DNA from: Parcubacteria group bacterium CG1_02_44_31
Lineage (GTDB): Bacteria; Patescibacteriota; Minisyncoccia; UBA6257; Brennerbacteraceae
Direction: 5' to 3'
DNA length: 37,408 nt
Assembly: GCA_001872485.1 (NCBI GenBank)
Contig: MNWK01000003.1
Span: forward strand, 1-37,408
Part shown: piece after piece, positions 1 through 7,692 of the stretch
Position numbering within the stretch: the first letter of the stretch is position 1
Layout of the letters: the number at the start of each line of letters is the position of its first letter
Notes under the pieces: generated by a model
Seen by the model: the letters and a program-made list of their open reading frames with translations, nothing else
The model's database searches: none
Told to the model about the DNA's origin: nothing
Translations under genes and position numbers: made by a program

Positions 1-40
1 TATTTATTATGTCGCATGTTACAATACATATATTATATTC

Positions 41-1201
41 ATGAAAAAGTCCTTTATCATTATCTGCATGTTTCTTGCTTCGGGCGCGGTTGCATACGCC
101 ACCCAATACCAATGGGAAGTGCCTATGTTGCCTGTTCCTGGAACAGGCCAGCTTCCTGATGTGACTGTTGAAGGTGTGGTAAGTTATATATATTCTCTTG
201 GTCTTGCCTTAGGAGGGTTTTTTGCGTTTATCAGATTAGTTCAAGCAGGTATTGAATGGGGAGAAGCAGGAGGTAATGTTGGTTCAGTCAAGGAAGCGCA
301 GGATATTATGAAAAATGTGGCATTCGGACTCTTGCTCTTGTTGGGCGCGTATGCATTGCTCAATACTATTAACCCGGAGATTGTAAGCCCAGATATTTCA
401 TTTCCTAACAATTCACAATCAGCAGCGCAATCCCGTACCACAGCAGCCACCTTAGGAGGAACAGGAAATAATTCAGTTGGTTCATCAATAACCAAGCTGC
501 TACAAAGTGTAGATATTGGCAATGTGCTGCCAGACACATGGACACAGGTACAACAAAAACTGATAACAGTGCAGGCAGTAGAAAGAAAAACCTTATCAGG
601 TGGTGGGGGTGTAGTGCCTCCTACTGCAGGATGCGCAAATGTTCCATTGACCCCTCCTGCCGCATCTCATCCGATTTCTGGAAATGGATACACTTTTCCA
701 GTAGATGGAGATGCTGGTTATAGTTGCACTCACTGGGGTACTGCACCGCGAGCCGCGGATATGTGGGCCTTTACAAAACCAAATATGCCGGTTCTCGCAT
801 ATAAAGGAGGAATTGTAGAAAGCGCATATTATGACGATTACGGCGGCAATGCGATTATCATTACAGGAACAGACAATAGGACTTATTACTACGCACACAA
901 CTGTATTGCGTATGTTAAGAAGGGTGATACGGTTCAAACAGGACAAGTCATCGGCATAGTTGGAGATACCGGGGTAAACGCACAAGGAAAGGACCCACAC
1001 CTGCACTTTGCCATTAATACTACACACGGAACTAATTTCACTATCCAAAGCGGAAACGGCCCTGGAGGTGGCGACATCTGTCCAGCAAAAGATTTTGGGG
1101 AAAAATTCGGTTCAGCATACCAGGCAACGCGGTGTAGTAAAAACAAGTGGCCAAATATACCAAACAAATGGTGCTGCGGAGAAGCATGTCCGTGGGATTA
1201 A
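41..1201 (+). CDS. Membrane protein with C-terminal M23 (LytM-like) peptidase domain
   Basis: 386 aa. Residues 1-20 look like a signal peptide. Two hydrophobic helices follow at about 46-67 and 90-110, an arrangement like the small pilin/VirB2-type two-helix proteins common in CPR genomes. A Ser/Thr/Gly-rich linker leads to an M23 metallopeptidase domain at about 215-330. Likely zinc and catalytic residues are His231 and Asp240 (a spaced variant of the usual HxxxD, in HWGTAPRAAD), His286 (YYAHN) and the HLH motif at 320-322. The C-terminal 50 residues are Cys-rich (CCGEAC). M23 enzymes cut peptide cross-links in peptidoglycan, so this is probably an envelope-facing wall hydrolase tied to a membrane or secretion structure. 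The start follows an AT-rich stretch without a Shine-Dalgarno. The domain call is strong; the pilin-like reading of the N-terminus is inference. Confidence 0.8.
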   Translation: MKKSFIIICMFLASGAVAYATQYQWEVPMLPVPGTGQLPDVTVEGVVSYIYSLGLALGGFFAFIRLVQAGIEWGEAGGNVGSVKEAQDIMKNVAFGLLLLLGAYALLNTINPEIVSPDISFPNNSQSAAQSRTTAATLGGTGNNSVGSSITKLLQSVDIGNVLPDTWTQVQQKLITVQAVERKTLSGGGGVVPPTAGCANVPLTPPAASHPISGNGYTFPVDGDAGYSCTHWGTAPRAADMWAFTKPNMPVLAYKGGIVESAYYDDYGGNAIIITGTDNRTYYYAHNCIAYVKKGDTVQTGQVIGIVGDTGVNAQGKDPHLHFAINTTHGTNFTIQSGNGPGGGDICPAKDFGEKFGSAYQATRCSKNKWPNIPNKWCCGEACPWD

Positions 1202-1264
1202 TTAATTCAATAACCAGTAATGTATGTAGTAACTGGTAATCATATATAACAATGGTTAAACATT

Positions 1265-2413
1265 ATGAATAAAAAACTTCTTTTGAGTATCGTAAGCGTG
1301 CTTCTCGTTATTACCATCGCTGGCTGGATTTATTTCTTTTTAACGAAAAATAAAAATCTGGAACAGCCAACAACGCTTCCGTCGCCCAGCCCTGTCGTAT
1401 CATTTAATATACCCCCGCAAAAAACCCAGGAACCTCGGTTTGAACAATTATCCGCAGACTGGGCTGTAAAGCCCGCTATTGCGAGTACGTCTGTTATATT
1501 TTTCAACAGAACCAAAGGGGTGCTGAAAAATATTTCGCTCGTTCTCAATACAAAGCAAGAAACCAACCTTTCAGACACAATATTTGACAATATCAATACC
1601 ATCGTATGGTCTCCGAATAAAAAGATGGTTGCGTTTTTATTCACCCAATATGACCAGGAACGAATCAGCGTGTTTGATCTCCTGCAAAGTATCCAGTACA
1701 CGCTCCCCCGATATTTCAAAAACCCGGTATGGAGCGTTGATAGCAAACGTTTGGCAGTGTATCATGACGATCCATTGAAAAACGAACACTTTATCAGTAT
1801 TATCCAACCAGATGGAAGCAAAGAACAAAAACTTGTTTCAATGGTCCTACCTAACCCCACGATCTTGTGGCAAACGCAAGATACGATTGTGTTTTATCAA
1901 AAACCTGCACCACAAACAGCAATTGCAAACATATTTCAATACAACCTTAAAACAAAATCTCTTTCTTCGTTGCCATTAGCAATCAGCGGAGCGCCTGACC
2001 AAACATTCTTTGGATTTGACATGCTTCCTTCACCCAAAAACGATTTTTGGTTTTTTTCCTTTACTGACAAAAACGGTGGCGGACTTATGACGTATATAAA
2101 CCAAGGAAATACTATCATAGAACCACCCATGAAAACATTGGTGCAAAAATGTGTATGGAGTGACAGCGGAGAAAACATATATTGCGCGTATTCAAATGCC
2201 CTAGCTAATGCGTCAAACCTTCCGTTTGACTACTGGAAAGGAAGAATATCTTCCAGTGACTCATTTGCGCGATTCAATGTCAAAACAGGAGAATTCAAAA
2301 TATATGCGGAAAACACCGGGTACGACGCGATTGATTTGGCAATAAGCCCGGATGAAAGCTTTTTGGTATTCGTGAACAGAAAAGACCTATCGTTATACAA
2401 AATGAAATTGTGA
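1265..2413 (+). CDS. Membrane-anchored beta-propeller (TolB/PD40-like) protein
   Basis: 382 aa. One N-terminal transmembrane helix (about residues 4-25) is followed by a Pro/Ser linker and an extracytoplasmic domain. That domain has repeated blade-like motifs of the TolB/WD40-like type, such as VWSPNKKMVAF, VWSVDSKRLAVY, VWSDSGENIYC and AISPDESFLVF. Propellers of this kind usually act as protein-binding platforms; no catalytic residues are evident. It lies 63 bp after the M23 protein in the same direction and is closed by a strong hairpin 18 bp after its stop, so the two may form an envelope operon. The exact function is unknown. Confidence 0.7.
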   Translation: MNKKLLLSIVSVLLVITIAGWIYFFLTKNKNLEQPTTLPSPSPVVSFNIPPQKTQEPRFEQLSADWAVKPAIASTSVIFFNRTKGVLKNISLVLNTKQETNLSDTIFDNINTIVWSPNKKMVAFLFTQYDQERISVFDLLQSIQYTLPRYFKNPVWSVDSKRLAVYHDDPLKNEHFISIIQPDGSKEQKLVSMVLPNPTILWQTQDTIVFYQKPAPQTAIANIFQYNLKTKSLSSLPLAISGAPDQTFFGFDMLPSPKNDFWFFSFTDKNGGGLMTYINQGNTIIEPPMKTLVQKCVWSDSGENIYCAYSNALANASNLPFDYWKGRISSSDSFARFNVKTGEFKIYAENTGYDAIDLAISPDESFLVFVNRKDLSLYKMKL

Positions 2414-2430
2414 AAAGTATCGGGCATAAA

Positions 2431-2460
2431 CAAAAGCGCCGCTTCTTAGCGGCGCTTTTG
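2431..2460 (+). terminator. Strong GC hairpin after the propeller gene
   Basis: Perfect 12-bp stem (CAAAAGCGCCGC / GCGGCGCTTTTG) with loop TTCTTA, starting 18 bp after the stop codon. A-tract and T-tract arms make it usable in both directions. The same stem recurs at 2874-2901 with the loop reverse-complemented. Confidence 0.75.
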
Positions 2461-2759
2461 TTGTGCCATTTGTAAGATTTCCTAACGTTGTTTACGCTTT
2501 AAAATGAAAGAAATTGGTTTCGGAAACACTTTTGGCAGTGAACTGGTACAGTTTTGGACCAGTAAACTATTTCAGTACTTTATCATTTATTCACCTTTTT
2601 TGCATTTTTGTTATATTTGGGTAGTTTATTGATTTTGTTATACCTTTGTTATACCAGAATGGTTTATTAATAATATTTGATTTATCTCTATTTTGAACGA
2701 TCGTCCTAAATACAGACAAATCAAATTTCTTCATACCTTCATGCATGCTATGCATACAT

Positions 2760-2818
2760 GAATTCTAAGCACTAATGTCCTAAGTCTTCGCAAGAACTTT
2801 GTTCTTGCGAAGACTTTA
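2760..2818 (+). repeat. Dispersed repeat with 16-bp hairpin (copy A)
   Basis: Contains a perfect 16-bp stem with a 3-nt loop (2782-2816, AAGTCTTCGCAAGAAC / GTTCTTGCGAAGACTT) plus the flank CTAAGCACTAATGT. The whole stretch recurs in inverted orientation at 15237-15295. The rest of 2461-2759 is AT-rich with no convincing gene. Confidence 0.7.
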
Positions 2819-2844
2819 ATTGTTTAGAGTTTAGAGTTTGAAAT

Positions 2845-2877
2845 GAAGTCCACGGTCTTCTAGCAAGAAGGATAAAA
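2845..2877 (+). repeat. Dispersed GGTCTTCT repeat (copy 1)
   Basis: Short copy of a family with core GAAG-C-CACGG-TCTTCTRGC followed by a GGATAAAA-like end. Related copies are at 20384-20428, 24174-24258, 15131-15167 (reverse) and 35880-36047 (reverse, longest). Function unknown. Confidence 0.5.
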
Positions 2878-2901
2878 GCGCCGCTAAGAAGCGGCGCTTT
2901 T
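2874..2901 (-). terminator. Hairpin downstream of jag
   Basis: 11-bp perfect stem (AAAAGCGCCGC / GCGGCGCTTTT) with loop TAAGAA, 11 bp beyond the jag stop on the minus strand. It is likely the terminator of the rpmH-rnpA-yidC-jag transcript and is the flipped twin of 2431-2460. Confidence 0.7.
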
Positions 2902-2912
2902 GTTGTGTCATC

Positions 2913-3368
2913 TTATATCAACGGCTTAACCACCACGCGCCGATTTGGGTCTTCGCCTTCGCTTTCCGTGTTAATATCCGGCCGCAACGCAAGCTCGGTA
3001 TGCACAATCCTGCGTTCATATCCATTCATGGCTGGAAGTTTTACCGGTTGCCTGGTAAAAATCGCTTCTTTTGCAGCCCTGTGCGCAAGCTCGCGCAATT
3101 GCTGTTCTGCCTGCCACCGGTAATTATTAATATCAATAGTCACGGGCGTAAATGTATGCACAGTATGCGCAATATATTGCTCCAATATTTCCTGCCATGC
3201 GCGCAAGTGTTCTCCGTCCGGACCAATAGCAAGTCCCGCTTCGGGAAGCGAAATATCAACACGGAATCCGTTGAGTCCGTCTTTTCTCACTTCAACGCTT
3301 TTACATTCAAAGCGCGCGCGGCGAAACAATTCCGCACAAAATGTTTGTAACAATTCCTGCATATCCAT
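2913..3368 (-). CDS. jag: Jag/KhpB-like RNA-binding protein (KH-R3H)
   Basis: 151 aa. A type II KH-like region with the GxxG loop GPDG (about residues 49-52) is followed by an R3H domain (about 85-150) that carries the Arg-x3-His signature at 119-123 (ERRIVH) and the usual ESEG-x2-PNRRVVVKP end. Jag binds single-stranded RNA and works with KhpA in controlling cell-wall growth and division in Firmicutes. The N-terminal Jag_N domain of longer homologues is missing, as expected for a reduced genome. It is the last gene of the minus-strand rpmH-rnpA-yidC-jag block, 21 bp after yidC. An internal Met two codons in (3362) is an alternative start. Confidence 0.88.
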   Translation of the reverse strand: MDMQELLQTFCAELFRRARFECKSVEVRKDGLNGFRVDISLPEAGLAIGPDGEHLRAWQEILEQYIAHTVHTFTPVTIDINNYRWQAEQQLRELAHRAAKEAIFTRQPVKLPAMNGYERRIVHTELALRPDINTESEGEDPNRRVVVKPLI

Positions 3369-3389
3369 ATAAAATAAAACATATTTGAA

Positions 3390-4073
3390 TTAGCGCATCC
3401 GTTGCTCAATGAAATACTGTTGACCGATTGACACAATCGTTGTCACTGCCATATATAATGTTATCACGGATGGTAGAGGAATGAGAATCACTATAGTCAA
3501 AATGGGCGACATCCAGAGCATTGCCCGCGACACTGCTTGCTGAGATGATTTTTGAGATGTCTTTTGCTTGCGGGCCATCATAAACACTTGTACCGCAAGC
3601 AAGATGCCTGCAATACCCACAAATGGAGTGCTTGGTTTTGCCAAGTCTACCAACCCTAAAAACATAGTGTTCAAATGGCCTGGGTTTGCGACCCACGCAT
3701 ACAGCCAATCAAACCGCACCTGCCCGATACCTGTAAAAAATACGCGGTATAACGCGAACAAAACAGGAAGTTGAACCAAAAGCGCTGCAAAACTTGCGAA
3801 TGGGTTAAATCCATATTGCTTGTACAGCGCCAAGAGTTCTTGCGTTTGGCGCACCTGGTCACTCTTGAATTCCCGCTGAATTCGCTGGATGTCCGGTTGG
3901 ATTTTTGAAACAAGCAGTTGGGATTTAGTTGCATTTTCGAACAACGGCCACAGCATCAGCCGAACAAGCGCCACAAGCAAAATAACCGCGCCTCCCAAAT
4001 CGTGAGTTGGTATCACATTATACACAAAAATCAAAACATTAAACAGTGGCTGGACGAAAAATTTTTCAAACAT
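3390..4073 (-). CDS. yidC: Membrane protein insertase YidC/Oxa1
   Basis: 227 aa from the ATG at 4073. I preferred this to an upstream in-frame codon because it gives the usual start MFEKFFVQPLFN and overlaps the rnpA stop by 8 bp. YidC inserts and folds membrane proteins, alone or with SecYEG. The sequence shows the 60KD_IMP core: a first helix near the N-terminus, a hydrophobic segment GGAVILLVALVRLMLWPLF with the conserved Arg in the groove, the charged coiled hairpin (KIQPDIQRIQREFKSDQVRQ), NPFASFAALLVQLPVLFALY, and two C-terminal helices. It has the short Gram-positive/CPR architecture without the large periplasmic P1 domain. It is translationally coupled to rnpA. Confidence 0.93.
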   Translation of the reverse strand: MFEKFFVQPLFNVLIFVYNVIPTHDLGGAVILLVALVRLMLWPLFENATKSQLLVSKIQPDIQRIQREFKSDQVRQTQELLALYKQYGFNPFASFAALLVQLPVLFALYRVFFTGIGQVRFDWLYAWVANPGHLNTMFLGLVDLAKPSTPFVGIAGILLAVQVFMMARKQKTSQKSSQQAVSRAMLWMSPILTIVILIPLPSVITLYMAVTTIVSIGQQYFIEQRMR

Positions 4074-4422
4074 GATTGATGATGCCGGCGCGCGCAAGCA
4101 AATCGCAAATCGGTTGTTGCCATGCCGTACGAGTAGACGCTATGTTTGGGAATTTATAAAGCAGCATTGCGCAATCGTATCCCGTATTGCTCGTTTTCGG
4201 ATTCAGAAACGGCTGAACAAGGTCCCGCACAACCCGTTTCCATTGATTTCGCTGAACAGCATGACGAAACACGCGAGTTTTTATTAAAAAGCCGAACCGA
4301 TTTTTTGCCAGTGCGTTCGGCATCCAAAAGAATCGCACATACCCGTTGTCCAGAGTGTTGCCGCGGCGCATGATAATCTCAAAATCGTTGTGCGCCGCAA
4401 TCCGGTGCGCTTTTGGAAGCAT
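4066..4422 (-). CDS. rnpA: Ribonuclease P protein component
   Basis: 118 aa from ATG 4422 (MLPKAHRIAAHNDFEI); a TTG two codons upstream is possible. This is the protein subunit of RNase P, which trims tRNA 5' leaders. It shows the family's N-terminal LPKxxRI and FxxxxRRG, followed by the RNA-binding signature AVQRNQWKRVVRDLV, a conservative version of the RNR motif (residues about 55-69). It lies 6 bp after rpmH and overlaps yidC. Length is normal for the family. Confidence 0.92.
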   Translation of the reverse strand: MLPKAHRIAAHNDFEIIMRRGNTLDNGYVRFFWMPNALAKNRFGFLIKTRVFRHAVQRNQWKRVVRDLVQPFLNPKTSNTGYDCAMLLYKFPNIASTRTAWQQPICDLLARAGIINHV

Positions 4423-4428
4423 AATCAA

Positions 4429-4563
4429 TTACGGCGCTAATCTCTTTCTGCCTTTGCGCATACGGCGCGTAAGCATCTTTTTTCCGGACGCAGAACGTGA
4501 ACGCTTTAAAAACCCGTGCGTGGTACTTCGTTTTCGCTTGTTGGGCTGGTATGTTATTGACAT
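4429..4563 (-). CDS. rpmH: 50S ribosomal protein L34
   Basis: 44 aa, starting [12 protein letters not shown] and ending [11 protein letters not shown]: the complete L34 with its Arg/Lys-rich body ([20 protein letters not shown]). It is the first gene of the minus-strand block and diverges from dnaA, the classic arrangement at bacterial origins. A longer upstream reading frame exists but adds nothing L34-like. Confidence 0.96.
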   Translation of the reverse strand: MSITYQPNKRKRSTTHGFLKRSRSASGKKMLTRRMRKGRKRLAP

Positions 4564-4662
4564 TCCTGTGGGTATAAGAGACAATGACCTCGACTGTATA
4601 TACCCTAACACAGATAAACGCGTTTGGTCAATCGATGATAACAAAGATGCGGCCATCCACAG

Positions 4663-4672
4663 ATTATACACA
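4663..4672. promoter_or_regulatory. DnaA box overlapping a rpmH -10 element
   Basis: TTATACACA (4664-4672) matches the DnaA-box consensus TTATNCACA exactly. The opposite strand at 4668-4663 reads TATAAT, a consensus -10 placed to serve rpmH. No good -35 is visible. DnaA bound here could repress the L34 operon; that is inference. Confidence 0.55.
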
Positions 4673-4715
4673 TGCTATGCACATTTCGCATTGCTTGCGC
4701 AATGGTCATAGTATG

Positions 4716-4731
4716 TGATTGTATACAATCA
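4716..4731. promoter_or_regulatory. 16-bp perfect palindrome upstream of dnaA
   Basis: TGATTGTATACAATCA lies 27 bp before the dnaA ATG. A perfect palindrome of this length in a promoter-sized gap suggests a dimeric repressor operator, though it could also be a small hairpin in the dnaA leader. Confidence 0.4.
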
Positions 4732-4758
4732 TACATAAACTTATTCGCATACAATCGC

Positions 4759-6126
4759 ATGGAACTTCAAGAATTGTGGGAGGCGGCGCTAAACGAAATA
4801 GAACTTTCTATATCGCGGGCAAATTTTGCAACATGGTTTAAAAATTCGTATCCGTCCAAGCGCGACGACGGAACCATCACTATCGCATGCCACAACGGAT
4901 TCACGAAGGAGTGGCTGGAAAACCGGTACAACAAAATCATCTTGCGCTCATTGCGCGCCATTGACCCAAAGGTAAAGAATCTTGAATACGTAATCCAAAT
5001 ACCCGTTAAGAAACCCGAGCGTAAACAACAAGCGCGGCCAGCTATCTCGCTTGAACGCGACATGCAATTGGAACTTGGGGGCATCGCTGTTGACAAAGAC
5101 ACGAATCTTAATTCCCGCTACAGTTTTGAAAATTTCGTCGTGGGGTCCCATAACGAACTCGCTCACGCCGCCGCGCTCGCCGTCACTGAAAATCCGGGCA
5201 CGAAATACAATCCTCTATTTATTTACGGAGGCGTAGGCCTTGGAAAAACCCATTTGATACAAGCAGTTGGAAACGCCCTACGCGAAAAATACGGTAGCAA
5301 AAAACGCATTACCTACATCACATCGGAACAGTTTAGCGAGACGTTGGTGAACGCCATTAGAAAGCAGACTATGAATGAGTTCAAACAAATATTCCGCACT
5401 GTCGACCTTTTGCTCATTGATGACGTCCAATTTTTCGCGGGAAAAGACAAGGTCCAAGAAGAGCTTTTTCATACATTTAACGATTTGCATACGAAAAACA
5501 AACAAATTGTTTTTACATCCGACCGCCCGCCGAAAGCAATTCCATCAATTGAGGAACGTTTACGCTCGCGGTTTGAGGGCGGCATGATCGCCGACATCAG
5601 TTTTCCTGACTTGGAAACGCGCATTGCGATTTTAAAATCCAAGCTCATGCAAAAACAAGCTGATTTGGACGATACGCTACTTGAAACAATCGCGCTCTCG
5701 ATTCAAAGAAACATTCGCGAACTCGAAGGAGCACTGAACCGCATTTTGACCTACTCAAAAATAAAAGGGAAAAACCCAACGCCCAAGGAAGCAGAAAGTA
5801 TTTTATCCGAACTCGTGCATCCAAACGCAAAAAATATCAACCTCAAAACCATTACCAAAGTCATTATGGAATACTATGATATTGACGAACAAGGACTTTT
5901 GAAACAATCACGCGCAAAGGAATTTGTCAGGCCCAGGCAAATCGCAATGTACTTGCTAAGGGAAATTTTAAAAATGTCGTATCCGACCATTGGAAGTAAG
6001 CTCGGAGGCAGAGATCACACAACCGTCATTCATGCGTGTGAAAAAATAGGAAAATCGCTGGCATACGACCTCGAACTTTCACAAGAAATCAGCGCGCTCA
6101 AAGAAAAAATTTATTACGCCGGCTGA
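4759..6126 (+). CDS. dnaA: Chromosomal replication initiator DnaA
   Basis: 455 aa from ATG 4759 (MELQELWEAALNEIELS); in-frame codons further upstream lack homologous sequence. DnaA binds DnaA boxes and melts the origin. Domain I is at about 1-75 (W-F motif region FATWFKNSYP) and domain II is short. The AAA+ domain has NPLFIYGGVGLGKTHL (Walker A, about 152-166), LLLIDDVQFF (Walker B, about 216-225) and a sensor motif ERLRSRFEGG. Domain IV carries the DNA-binding signature GGRDHTTVIHACEKI (about 416-430). It ends with TGA, which supports a standard stop-codon table. The divergent rpmH and downstream dnaN match the classical origin arrangement. Confidence 0.97.
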   Translation: MELQELWEAALNEIELSISRANFATWFKNSYPSKRDDGTITIACHNGFTKEWLENRYNKIILRSLRAIDPKVKNLEYVIQIPVKKPERKQQARPAISLERDMQLELGGIAVDKDTNLNSRYSFENFVVGSHNELAHAAALAVTENPGTKYNPLFIYGGVGLGKTHLIQAVGNALREKYGSKKRITYITSEQFSETLVNAIRKQTMNEFKQIFRTVDLLLIDDVQFFAGKDKVQEELFHTFNDLHTKNKQIVFTSDRPPKAIPSIEERLRSRFEGGMIADISFPDLETRIAILKSKLMQKQADLDDTLLETIALSIQRNIRELEGALNRILTYSKIKGKNPTPKEAESILSELVHPNAKNINLKTITKVIMEYYDIDEQGLLKQSRAKEFVRPRQIAMYLLREILKMSYPTIGSKLGGRDHTTVIHACEKIGKSLAYDLELSQEISALKEKIYYAG

Positions 6127-6390
6127 TGGGGATAGGTCGTGGATAGCTCGGGGACAACATGTGACGCATTTCTGCACACATATGAACAAACTGCAATAAC
6201 CGTGCTCAACTGTCAATGATTATCAGAAATTCAAGCATCCGTTGCGCCTGTTTATACACTTTATATCCATATGCCATGCGCATAAAAACATGAGCGTGTT
6301 ACTCGTAATCAATCACTTATCCCCAGATTTAAATCACATAATAACAATAATAATATAAGATATATAAAGATTTAGTTTTATTACGCGCAT
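6127..6390. other. Probable replication origin (oriC)
   Basis: 264-bp gap between dnaA and dnaN. DnaA-box-like sites: TTATCCCCA (6317-6325, one mismatch to TTATCCACA), TTATACACT (6252-6260, one mismatch) and CGTGGATAG (6138-6146, two mismatches in reverse). It ends in an almost pure A+T stretch (about 6329-6385) suitable as an unwinding element. Gene context supports oriC; the boxes are few and imperfect. Confidence 0.6.
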
Positions 6391-7509
6391 ATGAAATTTA
6401 CAGCGCTTGTCGAACATATTAAGAAAGCATTATTTTTCGCGGAACGCGCGTTAGGCAAAAGTTCGCACCTACCTATTTTGGGAACGTTTTTGGTGCATGC
6501 GGAAAAAAATAAAGTGACAATAAGCGCCACGAACTTGGAAATTGGCATCACCACATCCATTTCTGCAAAAGTAGATACAGAGGGTAAAATCGCTGTGCCT
6601 GCGCACGCATTTACCGCATTTGCAAATCAATTGAATGACGTCAAGGCGATTTTCGAAACGGATAAAAAATCGCTCAAAGCGAATACGGATTCGTACCATG
6701 CGTCGTTTCAGGGATTTGACGCAGAAGATTTTCCTTTGATTCCAAAAGTATCCGATAGCCAGCGCGTGGAGCTTGAAAGCGTGTATTTTGCGCATGCGTT
6801 GGAGCAAGTTATTACGGCAGCGAGTGTTTCTGATTTGCGTCCGGAATTAGTGAGTGCGTGTATGTTCATTGACCCCGATGGCGACATAAAAATCGCGTCA
6901 ACAGATACGTTTCGCTTGGCGGAAAAAACGATTCCGAGGTCTGAAATAAAACTCAATATCACCGAACCGAAAACATGTTTAATCCCTTTGCGAACCGCGC
7001 AAGAAGTCATGAGGGTTGCCAAGGAAAAACTTGAACCAATTGAAATTGCCATTGACGCAAACCAAGTTTTGTTCCGCTGGAAAGAAACCGAGATGGTGTC
7101 GCGATTATTGGAAGGGGAATTTCCTGATTATCAGGCGGTTATTCCCAAGCAGTTTCAAAGCGAAGCAACCATTTCGTATGCGCGATTCTTGGAAGCGTTA
7201 AAAGTCACTGGCATATTCAGCTCGCGCCTTAACGATGTCAAAATCAGGATTGACCCGACTGCAAAGGCCGTGATTTTGCGCGCAGCAGATTCATCTGTGG
7301 GTGAAAATGAGGCGCGCGTGCCGGTTGAGGACGTGAAAGGTAATGACTTAGAAGTGGTTTTTAACTTTAAGTTTTTACTTGACGGAACCAATGCATTTGA
7401 CGCAAAAGACAAGCTTTATATCGGCTTTAGCGACGCTGACAAACCCGCGTTGATTAAGCCGTACGGAGATGCCTCATACTTTTACATTTTAATGCCGCTA
7501 CGGATGTAA
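6391..7509 (+). CDS. dnaN: DNA polymerase III beta subunit (sliding clamp)
   Basis: 372 aa, normal length for the clamp. The three-domain DnaN fold is recognisable from the start MKFTALVEHIKKALFFAERA, the domain 1 segment HLPILGTFLVHAEKNKVTISATNLEIG, the LLEGEFPDYQAVIP signature near residue 235, and the C-terminal YFYILMPLRM, which matches the conserved P-M-R/L ending. The clamp encircles DNA and tethers the replicative polymerase. It follows dnaA across the probable origin. Confidence 0.96.
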   Translation: MKFTALVEHIKKALFFAERALGKSSHLPILGTFLVHAEKNKVTISATNLEIGITTSISAKVDTEGKIAVPAHAFTAFANQLNDVKAIFETDKKSLKANTDSYHASFQGFDAEDFPLIPKVSDSQRVELESVYFAHALEQVITAASVSDLRPELVSACMFIDPDGDIKIASTDTFRLAEKTIPRSEIKLNITEPKTCLIPLRTAQEVMRVAKEKLEPIEIAIDANQVLFRWKETEMVSRLLEGEFPDYQAVIPKQFQSEATISYARFLEALKVTGIFSSRLNDVKIRIDPTAKAVILRAADSSVGENEARVPVEDVKGNDLEVVFNFKFLLDGTNAFDAKDKLYIGFSDADKPALIKPYGDASYFYILMPLRM

Positions 7510-7571
7510 ACTTGATTTTTTGGTTTGTGAACAGCTTCACCCAGCGCTACCAAGAAGCCACGGGCGGAAGT

Positions 7572-7599
7572 CCCTCCCTGCCTGCGCAGGCACGGAGGG
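7572..7599. repeat. GC-rich palindromic repeat
   Basis: Near-perfect palindrome: CCCTCC, mismatch, TGCCTGC / GCAGGCA, mismatch, GGAGGG. It lies between the convergent dnaN and PBP genes. A sister palindrome of the CCTGYCTGC-GCAGRCAGG type is at about 35975-35994. Confidence 0.55.
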
Positions 7600-7665
7600 G
7601 TGGCCGAAATCCCCACAAGGAAATGGACTTGATGCCACTGTTGAAAAACCGTGATGCCGAGTTCA

Positions 7666-7691
7666 CCCAGCGCCACGATGGTGGTGCTGGG
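7666..7691 (-). terminator. Hairpin at the 3' end of the PBP gene
   Basis: CCCAGC-G-CCAC / GTGG-T-GCTGGG with a 4-nt loop, directly after the PBP stop on the minus strand. There is no immediate T-run, so terminator activity is only likely. Confidence 0.45.
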
Positions 7692-7692
7692 C

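Noticed and set aside
4672-4758. Extended dnaA N-terminus of 29 extra residues
   Set aside because: It begins at a non-ATG codon, crosses the promoter palindrome and has no match to DnaA domain I; ATG 4759 gives the normal start.
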